Below are positions 56,529 through 64,000 of a stretch of DNA of 64,000 bases, one piece after another. The stretch is from Chroogloeocystis siderophila 5.2 s.c.1. GTDB taxonomy: Bacteria > Cyanobacteriota > Cyanobacteriia > Cyanobacteriales > Chroococcidiopsidaceae. The stretch lies in the NCBI RefSeq assembly GCF_001904655.1, contig NZ_MRCC01000004.1:186001-250000 (forward strand), in the 5' to 3' direction. Each line of letters opens with the position of its first letter. Position 1 is the first letter of the stretch. Both the position numbers and the translations under genes were made by a program. A model generated the notes under the pieces. It did no database searches, had not been told where the DNA came from, and saw only the letters and a list, made by a program, of their open reading frames with translations.

Positions 56529-56548
56529 ATTTCTATTAGACTAGAAAT
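56529..56548. promoter_or_regulatory. candidate proximal operator overlapping the start of the ArsR-Clp_N gene
   Basis: ATTTCTA-TTAGAC-TAGAAAT is a perfect 7-base inverted repeat with a 6-base spacer and ends one base before the ATG. It occupies the place where a ribosome site would be, and no such site is visible. Binding here would block transcription or initiation. Confidence 0.6.
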
Positions 56549-57406
56549 ATGGAATCAAGCACGGCAAAATATGCAGATTTATTTGCGGCACTTGCGTCAG
56601 AACCTCGGCTAGAAATTATGCGATTACTCTTTGCAACTTATCCGCAAGGAATGATCGTGAGTGATATTCAAGCCAAATTACAAATTCCCAATTCAACACT
56701 GTCGCATCATCTAGAGAAATTGCGACAAGAGCATCTCATCAGTTCTAGAAAAGAAAAGCAATATATCTGGTACGCAGTCAACACCAAGACAATCGAAGAT
56801 TTATTAGCTTTTCTCTTTAACGGCTGTGCGATCGCGAACCCTCGCAGTAGACAAGACAAGCTAGACCCTGTTCGCAATCCATTCACGGAGGCAGGATTTA
56901 TGTTTGAAGGATTCTTAAACTCCATCGAAAGCCTATTTGATAGCGTGTTTGACCGGATTGTGCTTCCCAGAGGTTTTGAAAGATTCACGCAAAAAGCAAC
57001 GCAAGTCATTGCGCTAGCCCAAGATGAATCGCGCCGTTTGGGACATCAATACGTTGGTACTGAACAACTTTTATTAGGACTACTCGGAGAAGGAACCGGA
57101 ACCGCCGCACAAATTCTTTTAGCCGAAGGACTCAACGTAGAAAATCTGCGAATAGAAGTCGAGAAACGCATTGGACGTGGGAAAGGAACGCCGCTGGATA
57201 TCCCTTTTACACCGAGAGCCAAAAGAGTTTTAGAGCTTTCTGTTGAACAATCACAGCGATTAGGTGATCAATACATTGGTACTGAACACCTACTGTTAGG
57301 AATTTTGCGCGAACGCGGAGGAATGGCGGTTCGCGTCCTCGAAAGCTTAGGAGTTAATCTATACAGCTTAGAACAGCGAATTCTTCAATGGAATGCATCT
57401 AATTAG
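56549..57406 (+). CDS. ArsR-type HTH fused to a ClpC-like Clp_N domain
   Basis: 285 residues. Residues 7-92 form a winged helix of the ArsR family (LFAALASEPRLEIMRLLFAT, recognition helix PNSTLSHHLEKLRQEHLI, wing SSRKEKQYIWYAV) without the ELCVCDL metal site. A linker of ~45 residues with an amphipathic stretch (MFEGFLNSIESLFDSVFDRI) leads to a full Clp_N double repeat, 143-280, very like ClpC ([30 protein letters not shown]). Glu172 and Glu246 match the two glutamates that bind phospho-arginine in Bacillus ClpC. No AAA+ domain follows. It is probably a transcription factor whose sensor is a degron- or adaptor-binding domain. agmatinase follows within about 70 bases. Confidence 0.88.
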   Translation: MESSTAKYADLFAALASEPRLEIMRLLFATYPQGMIVSDIQAKLQIPNSTLSHHLEKLRQEHLISSRKEKQYIWYAVNTKTIEDLLAFLFNGCAIANPRSRQDKLDPVRNPFTEAGFMFEGFLNSIESLFDSVFDRIVLPRGFERFTQKATQVIALAQDESRRLGHQYVGTEQLLLGLLGEGTGTAAQILLAEGLNVENLRIEVEKRIGRGKGTPLDIPFTPRAKRVLELSVEQSQRLGDQYIGTEHLLLGILRERGGMAVRVLESLGVNLYSLEQRILQWNASN

Positions 57407-57472
57407 TCGTGCAGCGCTCACCTGGAGTATGCCAGGATGGTTCGTGTTGTGTTCCTGTTAAACTCATTTGTC

Positions 57473-58405
57473 ATGCTGGCTCAAACTTCTACAGCGGTTA
57501 CACCTTTCTTGGGCGCAGACGTTGCGGCAGATTATGCTGCGGCGCAGGTTGTTATTTTACCAATTCCCTACGAAGCAACAACAACGTATCGGCGTGGCTG
57601 TGAAACCGGGCCTGATGCAATTCTCGCAGCCTCGCAGCAAGTGGAATACTATGATGAGGAACTCGACTGGGAAACGGGACTTGATGTAGGTATCTACACG
57701 CATCCGGCGATCGCGGATACTAGAAGCGGAGCTATTACCTCCGAGGAAATGTTGCAAGTTACCAAAGAAACTGTTTTCAAGCTCGTGCGAGATGGCAAAT
57801 TTGTCATTTCTTTAGGCGGCGAACACAGTATTACCACAGGCATTGTGGAGGCGTACCGCCAAGCGTATCCAGATGAATCATTTACCGTTGTGCAAATTGA
57901 CGCGCATGGAGATTTGCGCCACGAGTATGAAGGCTCGATTCATAACCATGCTTGCGTGATGCGGCGGATTGTTGATATGAAATTACCAACGGTTCAAATT
58001 GGCATTCGCGCGATTTGTAAAGAAGAAGCTGACTTAATTAAAGAAAAAAATCTTACCGTGTTGCGCGCGCGAGAAATTGCTGCACAACCGAATTGGATCG
58101 AAAATGCGATCGCCGCAATTCCCACAGAAAAGGTATTTCTGACGATTGACTTAGATGGCATCGACCCCACACTGATTCCCGGTGTTGGAACTCCTGAACC
58201 TGGTGGTTTGAATTGGTACGCACTGACAACATTTCTGCGTGGCGTCTTTGACAAACATCAAGTCATTGGCTGTGATGTGATGGAATTAGCCCCAGTGACT
58301 GATTCGGTCGTTTCAGAATTTACCGCCGCTAAGCTTGTTTACAAACTGATTGGTTATCACGCAAAGGGATCAGAGGTGAGGAGCGAGGAGCGAGTAACAA
58401 GATAG
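57473..58405 (+). CDS. speB: agmatinase (arginase/agmatinase family ureohydrolase)
   Basis: Hydrolyses agmatine to putrescine and urea using two Mn ions. The metal ligands are readable: GGEHSITTG (His), VQIDAHGDLRHEYEG (Asp-His-Asp) and LTIDLDGIDPTLIPGVGTPE (two Asp). ATG 57473 (MLAQTSTAVTPFLGADV) gives ~310 residues; an upstream ATG at 57437 would add 12 hydrophobic residues, and neither start has a clear ribosome site. The last 14 residues (AKGSEVRSEERVTR) are encoded by a GAGGTGAGGAGCGAG-type tandem repeat. It directly follows the ArsR-Clp_N gene. Confidence 0.92.
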   Translation: MLAQTSTAVTPFLGADVAADYAAAQVVILPIPYEATTTYRRGCETGPDAILAASQQVEYYDEELDWETGLDVGIYTHPAIADTRSGAITSEEMLQVTKETVFKLVRDGKFVISLGGEHSITTGIVEAYRQAYPDESFTVVQIDAHGDLRHEYEGSIHNHACVMRRIVDMKLPTVQIGIRAICKEEADLIKEKNLTVLRAREIAAQPNWIENAIAAIPTEKVFLTIDLDGIDPTLIPGVGTPEPGGLNWYALTTFLRGVFDKHQVIGCDVMELAPVTDSVVSEFTAAKLVYKLIGYHAKGSEVRSEERVTR

Positions 58406-58579
58406 GGAATAGTGCGGTACGAAGAGCCAAAATTACGCTGGGCAAGACAATTAAGGTGAATTCCTCTATTGACTAACCCCTCGCTTTTCGCTCCTCATCC
58501 CTAAAGTAGGTAGAGACACAGCACCCCTCTACTGCTATCTTAAATTGGAGGCAATTGCAATCAAATTTATCCTAAATGC

Positions 58580-59308
58580 ATGGGAAAACCTTACCGGCGG
58601 ATTTTACTAAAACTGAGCGGTGAAGCCTTGATGGGCGACCTGGGCTATGGGATCGACCCGACCATCGTTCAAGAAATTGCGGCAGAAGTCGCAGAAGTAG
58701 TAAATAGTGGCGTACAAGTAGCTATTGTAGTAGGTGGTGGCAACATCTTTCGTGGCATCAAAGCGTCAGCTGCTGGAATGGATAGGGCAACTGCCGACTA
58801 CATTGGTATGATTGCAACTGTGATGAATGCGCTCACGCTCCAAGATGCTTTGGAACAGATGGAAGTGCAAACACGCGTGCAAACTGCGATCGCCATGCAA
58901 GAAGTAGCGGAACCGTATATCCGACGTCGAGCAATTCGCCATCTCGAAAAAGGGCGAGTGGTGATTTTTGGTGCGGGTTCGGGAAATCCGTTCTTCACAA
59001 CCGATACAACAGCAGCACTAAGAGCCGCTGAAATTGACGCTGAGGTGATTTTTAAAGCCACCAAAGTTGATGGAGTATACGATTCCGATCCCCATAAAAA
59101 TCCTGATGCTAAACGCTATCAAACGCTTAACTATGTCCACGTTTTGACTCAGGATCTGCGGGTGATGGATAGTACCGCGATCGCTTTATGTAAAGAAAAC
59201 AATATTCCGATTCTTGTCTTTGACCTGTCGGTACGGGGTAACATCCGCCGCGCGGTGACAGGAGAATCGATCGGAACCCTTGTGGGAGGTTTCTGTGAAG
59301 TTAGCTGA
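58580..59308 (+). CDS. pyrH: UMP kinase
   Basis: A 242-residue amino-acid-kinase-fold UMP kinase making UDP. Motifs: [73 protein letters not shown] and the Asp-rich [19 protein letters not shown]. Length normal. The ribosome recycling factor gene begins 14 bases before its stop; pyrH-frr is a widely conserved pair. Confidence 0.97.
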   Translation: MGKPYRRILLKLSGEALMGDLGYGIDPTIVQEIAAEVAEVVNSGVQVAIVVGGGNIFRGIKASAAGMDRATADYIGMIATVMNALTLQDALEQMEVQTRVQTAIAMQEVAEPYIRRRAIRHLEKGRVVIFGAGSGNPFFTTDTTAALRAAEIDAEVIFKATKVDGVYDSDPHKNPDAKRYQTLNYVHVLTQDLRVMDSTAIALCKENNIPILVFDLSVRGNIRRAVTGESIGTLVGGFCEVS

Positions 59309-59843
59309 AGCTGAGAGTACGATGCAAAAAGCCGTTGAAGCAACGCAACGCGCTTTTAATACAATCCGCACTGGTCGCGCTAATGCGAGTTTACTTGACC
59401 GCGTGATGGTGGAATACTACGGTACTCCCACCGCGCTCAAATCACTGGCGAATATTAGTACGCCTGATGCTACAACAATTACGATTCAACCGTATGACCG
59501 TAGCAGTCTCAATCTGATTGAAAAGGCGATTTCGATGTCGGATGTCGGGTTAACTCCGAACAATGACGGCTCAATGATTCGTCTAAACATTCCGCCACTC
59601 ACGAGCGATCGCCGTAAAGAACTGGTGAAACTCGCCGCGAAGTATGCGGAAGAAGGACGCGTTTCGATTCGGAATATTCGCCGCGATGCTCTTGATACCA
59701 TCCGCAAACAAGAGAAAAACAGCGAAATTTCAGAAGATGAAGCGCAAGACCTTCAAGATAAACTGCAAAAATTGACGAACAAATACACCAGCAAAATAGA
59801 TGAATTACTAACAGAAAAAGAGAAAGATATCACAACTGTTTAA
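59295..59843 (+). CDS. frr: ribosome recycling factor
   Basis: 182 residues from GTG 59295, which has GGGAGG 5 bases upstream; the usual cyanobacterial start is KLAEAE, matching this site. It splits post-termination ribosomes with EF-G. Signature regions: [74 protein letters not shown] and [14 protein letters not shown]. It overlaps pyrH by 14 bases and is followed by a terminator. Confidence 0.97.
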   Translation: MKLAEAESTMQKAVEATQRAFNTIRTGRANASLLDRVMVEYYGTPTALKSLANISTPDATTITIQPYDRSSLNLIEKAISMSDVGLTPNNDGSMIRLNIPPLTSDRRKELVKLAAKYAEEGRVSIRNIRRDALDTIRKQEKNSEISEDEAQDLQDKLQKLTNKYTSKIDELLTEKEKDITTV

Positions 59844-59872
59844 GCTTGTGATATTAGCTATAGCTAATAAAT

Positions 59873-59912
59873 AAGGGGTAAAAAGTGATTTTTTTACTGA
59901 ACTTTTCCCCTT
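59873..59912 (+). terminator. intrinsic terminator of pyrH-frr
   Basis: AAGGGGTAAAAAGT and ACTGAACTTTTCCCCTT form a long imperfect stem around a T-rich loop about 30 bases after frr; the downstream T-tract is weak (AATTTCC). Confidence 0.6.
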
Positions 59913-60391
59913 AATTTCCTATGTAGTTTTTAGATGCAGTAGGATAAAGTTAATCAAAGTTTTGCAACTGGTAGTAGTTCATGCAAGTAGTATTAGTATT
60001 AAAGAACGCATAAATATCTATCGATATTGAGCATTGAATAAGTTGAAAAGCCTATAAAGTGGCGTTTTTTATGACATACAGATTTACAAAAACTTTATCA
60101 AATTTAGCTGTAATTCATTAAATCTTTATAGATTAAACAAATCAAATAGAGATTATAAATATGGTAATTTAAATGTTAAGTTCAACTTAATGAAGGAGAT
60201 TTTTACAGCTTAATTGCCTGATAATCAAAAAAAAATGCATCTAAAAATACTGCTAAAAATCACAAAATGAACTAGTTTTGAGCGGATAACTTGTGAGTTG
60301 AGGCGATCGCATTGCCACGATTGACGGGCAAAATGAGTTAAAACCTGCTTAAGAATAAAGTTAGCGAACTTAGGAGCAAAACTGTAGCATC
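59913..60391. other. AT-rich intergenic region, no gene
   Basis: Nearly 480 bases of AT-rich sequence with one HIP1 site near 60304. GAAGGAGATTTTTAC near 60193 looks like a ribosome site, but only a 17-codon frame follows it. Probably holds the promoter and leader of the next gene; I see no riboswitch. Confidence 0.55.
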
Positions 60392-61525
60392 ATGTACGAT
60401 TGCATAATTGTCGGTGCCGGACCTGCTGGCGGTACAGCAGCCTATCATTTAGCTAAACGAGGACATTCAGTATTAGTTTTAGAGAAAGAATCGCTGCCAC
60501 GCTACAAGCCTTGTGGAGGTGGAGTTTCACCCGCGATCGCCAAATGGTTTGACTTTGATTTTTCGCCAGCAATTTCCACAAAGGTCAACACCATTCGCTA
60601 CACCTGGAAAATGGGCGATCCAGTGCAAGCCAAATTGCAAACACCCGAACCGATGTGGATGGTACGGCGCGACGTATTTGACCACTTCCTAGTGCAGCAA
60701 GCACAAAAACAAGGAGCCGAACTGCGCGACAACACCGAAGTGAAAGGAATTCAGTTTAAAAGCGATCATTGGCAAGTTGATACGGTTAATGGTTCTGTCA
60801 CAGGTCGTTATATTATCGCCGCAGATGGTGCGAAAGGACCAATGGCGAAGTGGTTAGGGTTTAAAGACCGCAAACGCCGTTTAGCAGGCGCATTAGAAGC
60901 CGAAGCCCCCGCTAAGGTAGAAGATGGCCATATTGCCCATTTCGAGTTTGGGATGGTCAAAAATGGCTACATTTGGAACTTCCCGAAAGCCGACGGTTAC
61001 TCAATTGGCGTCGGGACATTTATTGGCGGCGAACCTCAAGATTTTAAAGGCATTTTGAGCGAGTACGGTAACTTATTCGGCTTGGATATCAAAACCTGCA
61101 AGCAATACGGTCACGCGCTGTGTTTGTGGAATGGCAATCAAAAGCTACATACTCAAAACGCCGTATTAGCAGGCGAAGCCGCGTGTGTCGTCGATCCGTT
61201 AACCGCCGAAGGCATTCGCCCATCGATCTTTAGTGGCGTCAAAGCCGCAGAAGCAATCGATCAGGCGATCGCGGGTGACATTAATGCCCTAGAGTGCTAC
61301 TCGCAAGCCATCAGCGACGAGTGGGGTGCTGATATGGCGTGGGCGCAAAAACTAGCCGGAGTCTTCTACCGCGTTCCTGGTATTGGTTACAAAGTCGGCG
61401 TGAAACGCCCCACAGCAACACAACGCATGGGTCAAATCCTGTGTGGGGAAATGAGCTATGGTGATGTCGCGGGTCGCGCCCTCAAGCGCCTCAGTGGTAG
61501 CTTAATCCCAGGAATGGGAGGATAA
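60392..61525 (+). CDS. geranylgeranyl reductase family flavoprotein (ChlP paralogue)
   Basis: 377 residues. FAD motif CIIVGAGPAGGTAAYHLAKRG followed by VLVLEKESLPRYKPCGGGVS, the signature of the geranylgeranyl/digeranylgeranylglycerophospholipid reductase family. The DG box reads IIAADGAKGPMAKWLG, and the substrate-side motif LAGEAACVVDPLTAEGIRPS matches. It reduces double bonds of a polyprenyl chain. The sequence and N-terminus differ from cyanobacterial ChlP proper (which I expect to start with GSGPAG and be ~405 residues), so a second role, such as in quinone, tocopherol or lipid prenyl chains, is likely. Confidence 0.88.
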   Translation: MYDCIIVGAGPAGGTAAYHLAKRGHSVLVLEKESLPRYKPCGGGVSPAIAKWFDFDFSPAISTKVNTIRYTWKMGDPVQAKLQTPEPMWMVRRDVFDHFLVQQAQKQGAELRDNTEVKGIQFKSDHWQVDTVNGSVTGRYIIAADGAKGPMAKWLGFKDRKRRLAGALEAEAPAKVEDGHIAHFEFGMVKNGYIWNFPKADGYSIGVGTFIGGEPQDFKGILSEYGNLFGLDIKTCKQYGHALCLWNGNQKLHTQNAVLAGEAACVVDPLTAEGIRPSIFSGVKAAEAIDQAIAGDINALECYSQAISDEWGADMAWAQKLAGVFYRVPGIGYKVGVKRPTATQRMGQILCGEMSYGDVAGRALKRLSGSLIPGMGG

Positions 61526-61632
61526 AAAAGGAACTAGGGGTGAGAGAGTAGGAATGTGGGAGTATGGGTAATAGAGTTTTGAGTAGTGAGTTATGTAAGA
61601 CACTATTCTTCCTCTGCACCCTCTGTGCTCCT

Positions 61633-62343
61633 CTATCCCTTTCCATTTCCTTTAGCCGATGCTCCTGAGCCTTGGTAAATACGCTGCTGTTGCTCAGGAG
61701 TTAACCATGCGGCTCTAGGTAATCGAGTTTCAGGCGCGACAAATTGACGTCGTACAGGATCGTATTCGAGAACCTCTCCAGTTTCGATATGATATACCCA
61801 GCCGTGTAGGTGAATTTGACCAGAGTGCAATCGGGAATGAATTACAGGGTAAGTACGTAAATTTTCGAGTTGAGTCAGAATATTTTCTTCGACGGTTGCT
61901 TGCAGCAGTTTTTCGCCTTCGTAGTCTTGATAATTTTCTTTCATCATCCGGCGAGTTGCTTCGGCGTGTTTGAGCCATTGATAAACGGATGGCATTTCTT
62001 CTTCTAACTTATCTAGCTTGAGCAATCCTTTCATCGCGCCACAGTGCGAGTGACCGCACACGATGACTTCTTTGATACCCAAAGCATGAATCGCATACTC
62101 AACCGCCGCACATTCTCCACCATTTGTTGCACCGTAGGGCGGAATGATGTTACCCGCGTTGCGAATGATAAACATTTCCCCAGGCTCGGCTTGCGTGATT
62201 AAGTTCGGGTCAATCCGCGAGTCAGAGCAAGTAATAAATAAAATTCGTGGATGCTGACCTTGCGACAGCAACTCGAACATCTCGCGGTGGGTACTCACAT
62301 AATTGGTTTGAAACGAATGAATACCCTGAATCAGCTTTTTCAT
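61633..62343 (-). CDS. beta-class carbonic anhydrase
   Basis: 236 residues. Zinc and catalytic residues are complete: Cys39, Asp41 and Arg43 in FITCSDSRIDPNLI, and His98 and Cys101 in IVCGHSHCGAMKG. Substrate side residues are IIRNAGNIIPPYG. It interconverts CO2 and bicarbonate. The length and C-terminal extension (FVAPETRLPRAAWLTPEQQQ) resemble the carboxysomal CcaA/IcfA type, though those usually are longer, so I give no symbol. The gene is alone, with an STRR-like tract behind it. Confidence 0.94.
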   Translation of the reverse strand: MKKLIQGIHSFQTNYVSTHREMFELLSQGQHPRILFITCSDSRIDPNLITQAEPGEMFIIRNAGNIIPPYGATNGGECAAVEYAIHALGIKEVIVCGHSHCGAMKGLLKLDKLEEEMPSVYQWLKHAEATRRMMKENYQDYEGEKLLQATVEENILTQLENLRTYPVIHSRLHSGQIHLHGWVYHIETGEVLEYDPVRRQFVAPETRLPRAAWLTPEQQQRIYQGSGASAKGNGKG

Positions 62344-62617
62344 ACATATTCCCCTAACGGCGCTTTGCGCAGCACCTTCTTACTTAACTTAAGTTTATGA
62401 AATAATCGCCCCTGAAATGCTAAAGAAAGATTTTTTCTTAAAATTACTTTGATTAAAATGTAAAATCACACCAAGAAATATTGAGATTTCCTGACGCTGA
62501 AGTTGATCGCGAATCGAGAAAACTTTGAAGATCTTGATTAATTCCCAAAATAAATCACTCAAATAAGTATATGTTCCCCTAAAATAAGGAGCGAGTAAGC
62601 GTAAAGTATTATTATTT

Positions 62618-63562
62618 ATGCGAGTAGTAGCCCTAGTCCCTGGCGGCATCGGCGAGCAAATTCTATTTTTTCCCACCCTTGATGACTTAAAGCAAAATTA
62701 TCCTAATGCTCAAATTGATGTCGTGGTAGAACCACGCGCCAAAGAAGCATACCGCATCTGCAAAGCAGTCAATAATGTTCTAGCATTTGATTACAAAGAC
62801 CGGAACAGCGCGGCGGATTGGGTCAATTTAGTAGGTATTCTACGCGATCGCGAGTATGATGTCGCGATTTCGGTAGAGCAACGTTGGTTTGTCGGTTTAT
62901 TGCTGTGGTTAACCGGAATTCCCATTCGTATCGGCTACAAAGGTGCAGGTGATATGTTCCTCACGAATGCTGTACCTCTGAAATCACAGCAATACGATGC
63001 AGCAATGTACCACGATTTGCTGCAAGGGTTGGGAATTAATTCTCCTTGTCCAGAGTTGACGGTTAATGTGCCAGCCGCAGATATTGACTGGGCGGAAGCT
63101 GAAAAGAAACGATTGGGAATTCAAAGCAGTGGCTATGTTTTACTGTCGGATAGTTTTGAGCAATCTACGCCGAATAAAAGCTACCCAATGGAAAGTTGGC
63201 GGCAAATTATCCAAGACTTTCGCCAGAAACAGCCTGAATTGCCTTTAGTCGCACTTCAATCATCAGATGATATGCGATGGACACAGCTAGCACAAGCAAA
63301 TCCTGATCTTAAACTCACATCGCCTCCTGATGTAGGTAAGTTAGCCGCAATGATTGCGGGCGCAGATTTGTTATTGTGTATCGAGGGCGTGCCACTACAG
63401 CTAGCCGTCGCGGTACAAACGTATGCGATCGCCCTATTCGGACTGACAGATCCCGCAAAATTATTACCAAAAAGCGATCGCTATATCCCGATTAAATCTC
63501 CTAGCGGACAAGTTGCGGATATCGCACCCCAAACTGTTTTAGAACGAATTTGGCGGGGCTAA
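62618..63562 (+). CDS. glycosyltransferase family 9 (heptosyltransferase-like)
   Basis: A 314-residue GT-B fold protein: VVALVPGGIGEQILFFPTL at the start, DVAISVEQRWFVGLLLWLTG and IPIRIGYKGAG, then the nucleotide-sugar half with VLLSDSFEQSTPNKSYPMES, the MIAGADLLLCIEGVPLQLAV helix and a final ALFGLTDPAKLLPKS. GT9 enzymes add ADP-heptose or other sugars to lipopolysaccharide. Cyanobacterial LPS often lacks heptose, so the donor is open. It stands alone, divergent from the carbonic anhydrase gene. Confidence 0.9.
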   Translation: MRVVALVPGGIGEQILFFPTLDDLKQNYPNAQIDVVVEPRAKEAYRICKAVNNVLAFDYKDRNSAADWVNLVGILRDREYDVAISVEQRWFVGLLLWLTGIPIRIGYKGAGDMFLTNAVPLKSQQYDAAMYHDLLQGLGINSPCPELTVNVPAADIDWAEAEKKRLGIQSSGYVLLSDSFEQSTPNKSYPMESWRQIIQDFRQKQPELPLVALQSSDDMRWTQLAQANPDLKLTSPPDVGKLAAMIAGADLLLCIEGVPLQLAVAVQTYAIALFGLTDPAKLLPKSDRYIPIKSPSGQVADIAPQTVLERIWRG

Positions 63563-63634
63563 AAGCGTTTTGAGTTGTAATTTATATAAAATTTTCTTAA
63601 ACTCCCTCACCCCTTACTCCTCATTCCTCACCTC

Positions 63635-64000
63635 TCAAAACATTTCAAAGAACGTATCCTCTAAGTCATAGCCAAACATTTGTCCTATAGACTTGAGGCG
63701 TGATCGACTGGGGATACCTTGCTGCTGCATCCAATCATGCAAAATAAAAATTTTGTGCATCAAGAAAATTTCCAAGGCTTCAGGATTATACTGAATGCCT
63801 TCTTTAGTGCTAAATTGATGCGGTATAAGCATTGCCGTATAGCGGGCAAGTTCCCCTGTCCAATCGAGTAAAAATGGCAACCAAGGATACTGTGCGTCTA
63901 GACGAATAAACCACAGCCGAATTTCTGGAATCTCAGAAAGTTCGCGCGGATCGTCAGGTTCGCGCGGATAGTCAATCTCAAAGCGCAACTGTTGCTCGTG
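63635..64000 (-). CDS. CRR6 family NdhI maturation factor, 5' end beyond right edge
   Basis: The visible 122 codons read HEQQLRFEIDYPREPDDPRE, ELSEIPEIRLWFIRLDAQYP, WLPFLLDWTGELARYTAML and SRLKSIGQMFGYDLEDTFFE, which is the C-terminal part of CRR6. In plants and cyanobacteria CRR6 is needed to assemble the NdhI subunit of the photosynthetic NDH-1 complex. The start lies outside the window. It converges with the GT9 gene over a C-rich STRR-like spacer. Confidence 0.92.
   Translation of the reverse strand, partial: HEQQLRFEIDYPREPDDPRELSEIPEIRLWFIRLDAQYPWLPFLLDWTGELARYTAMLIPHQFSTKEGIQYNPEALEIFLMHKIFILHDWMQQQGIPSRSRLKSIGQMFGYDLEDTFFEMF

Noticed and set aside
60190-60270. Ribosome-site-like GAAGGAGA followed by a short frame
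   Set aside because: Only 17 codons from a TTG, no conservation can be judged, and the sequence is AT-rich leader.
62395-62676. 93-residue minus-strand frame upstream of the GT9 gene
   Set aside because: Low-complexity AT-rich spacer overlapping the start of a secure gene on the other strand; no family likeness.

Overview
The window looks like chromosomal DNA of a cyanobacterium. It has many HIP1 palindromes (GCGATCGC), moderate GC, and a typical cyanobacterial gene set: CRR6, DUF1818, MEKHLA, a geranylgeranyl reductase paralogue, gmd/fcl, and a lysA-cdaA-uppS block. Gene style and repeat content suggest the Chroococcidiopsis/Gloeocapsopsis side of the phylum, but that is a guess. I saw no intact insertion sequence, prophage or CRISPR array.

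Layout. 1-9 kb: glycogen and glucan genes (glgC partial at the left edge, GH13 enzyme), small proteins, rpoZ, DUF1818, tRNA-Pro(GGG), an FAD monooxygenase, a short MgtE and MntP. 9.2-13.4 kb: a gene graveyard. A structured repeat and an SDR gene are followed by remnants of a DevBCA-type exporter, an O-antigen-type ABC ATPase and a TetR regulator. 13.5-23.1 kb: pyrB, then a minus-strand signalling block of three hybrid histidine kinases (one with a possible cyanobacteriochrome GAF), an Rcp1-like response regulator and an RsbQ-like hydrolase overlapping a kinase. 23.3-34.8 kb: mgtE, clpC, rimI, lysA, cdaA (c-di-AMP synthesis), uppS, a J-domain protein, an O-antigen ligase-like protein and a YaaW-like protein. 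35-43.4 kb: ComFB, DUF3140/DUF2945, a giant HyuA-HyuB fusion carrying repeat-derived inserts, GDP-fucose synthesis and MEKHLA. 43.5-48.6 kb: uvrB, a protein of six 19-residue repeats, a CsbD/lipoprotein/small-protein group, and rpe. 48.8-56.4 kb: a secreted subtilase next to a lipoprotein serpin, an AI-2E family protein, an LCP protein and an alpha/beta hydrolase. 56.5-64 kb: an ArsR-HTH/Clp_N fusion, agmatinase, pyrH-frr, a geranylgeranyl reductase-like enzyme, a beta carbonic anhydrase, a GT9 glycosyltransferase and CRR6 (partial at the right edge).

Most genes are housekeeping or envelope genes in short operons: pyrH-frr, cdaA-uppS with a 4-base overlap, gmd-fcl, kinase-response regulator-kinase, hydrolase-kinase. 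The most unusual items are four. The ArsR/Clp_N fusion keeps both glutamates of the ClpC phospho-arginine pocket and has candidate operators directly at its start codon. The RsbQ-like hydrolase overlaps a membrane hybrid kinase by 19 bases. Dispersed repeats have entered coding sequences in frame, in the kinase PAS region, the HyuAB fusion and the agmatinase tail. A four-hairpin extragenic repeat is present twice with covarying stems.
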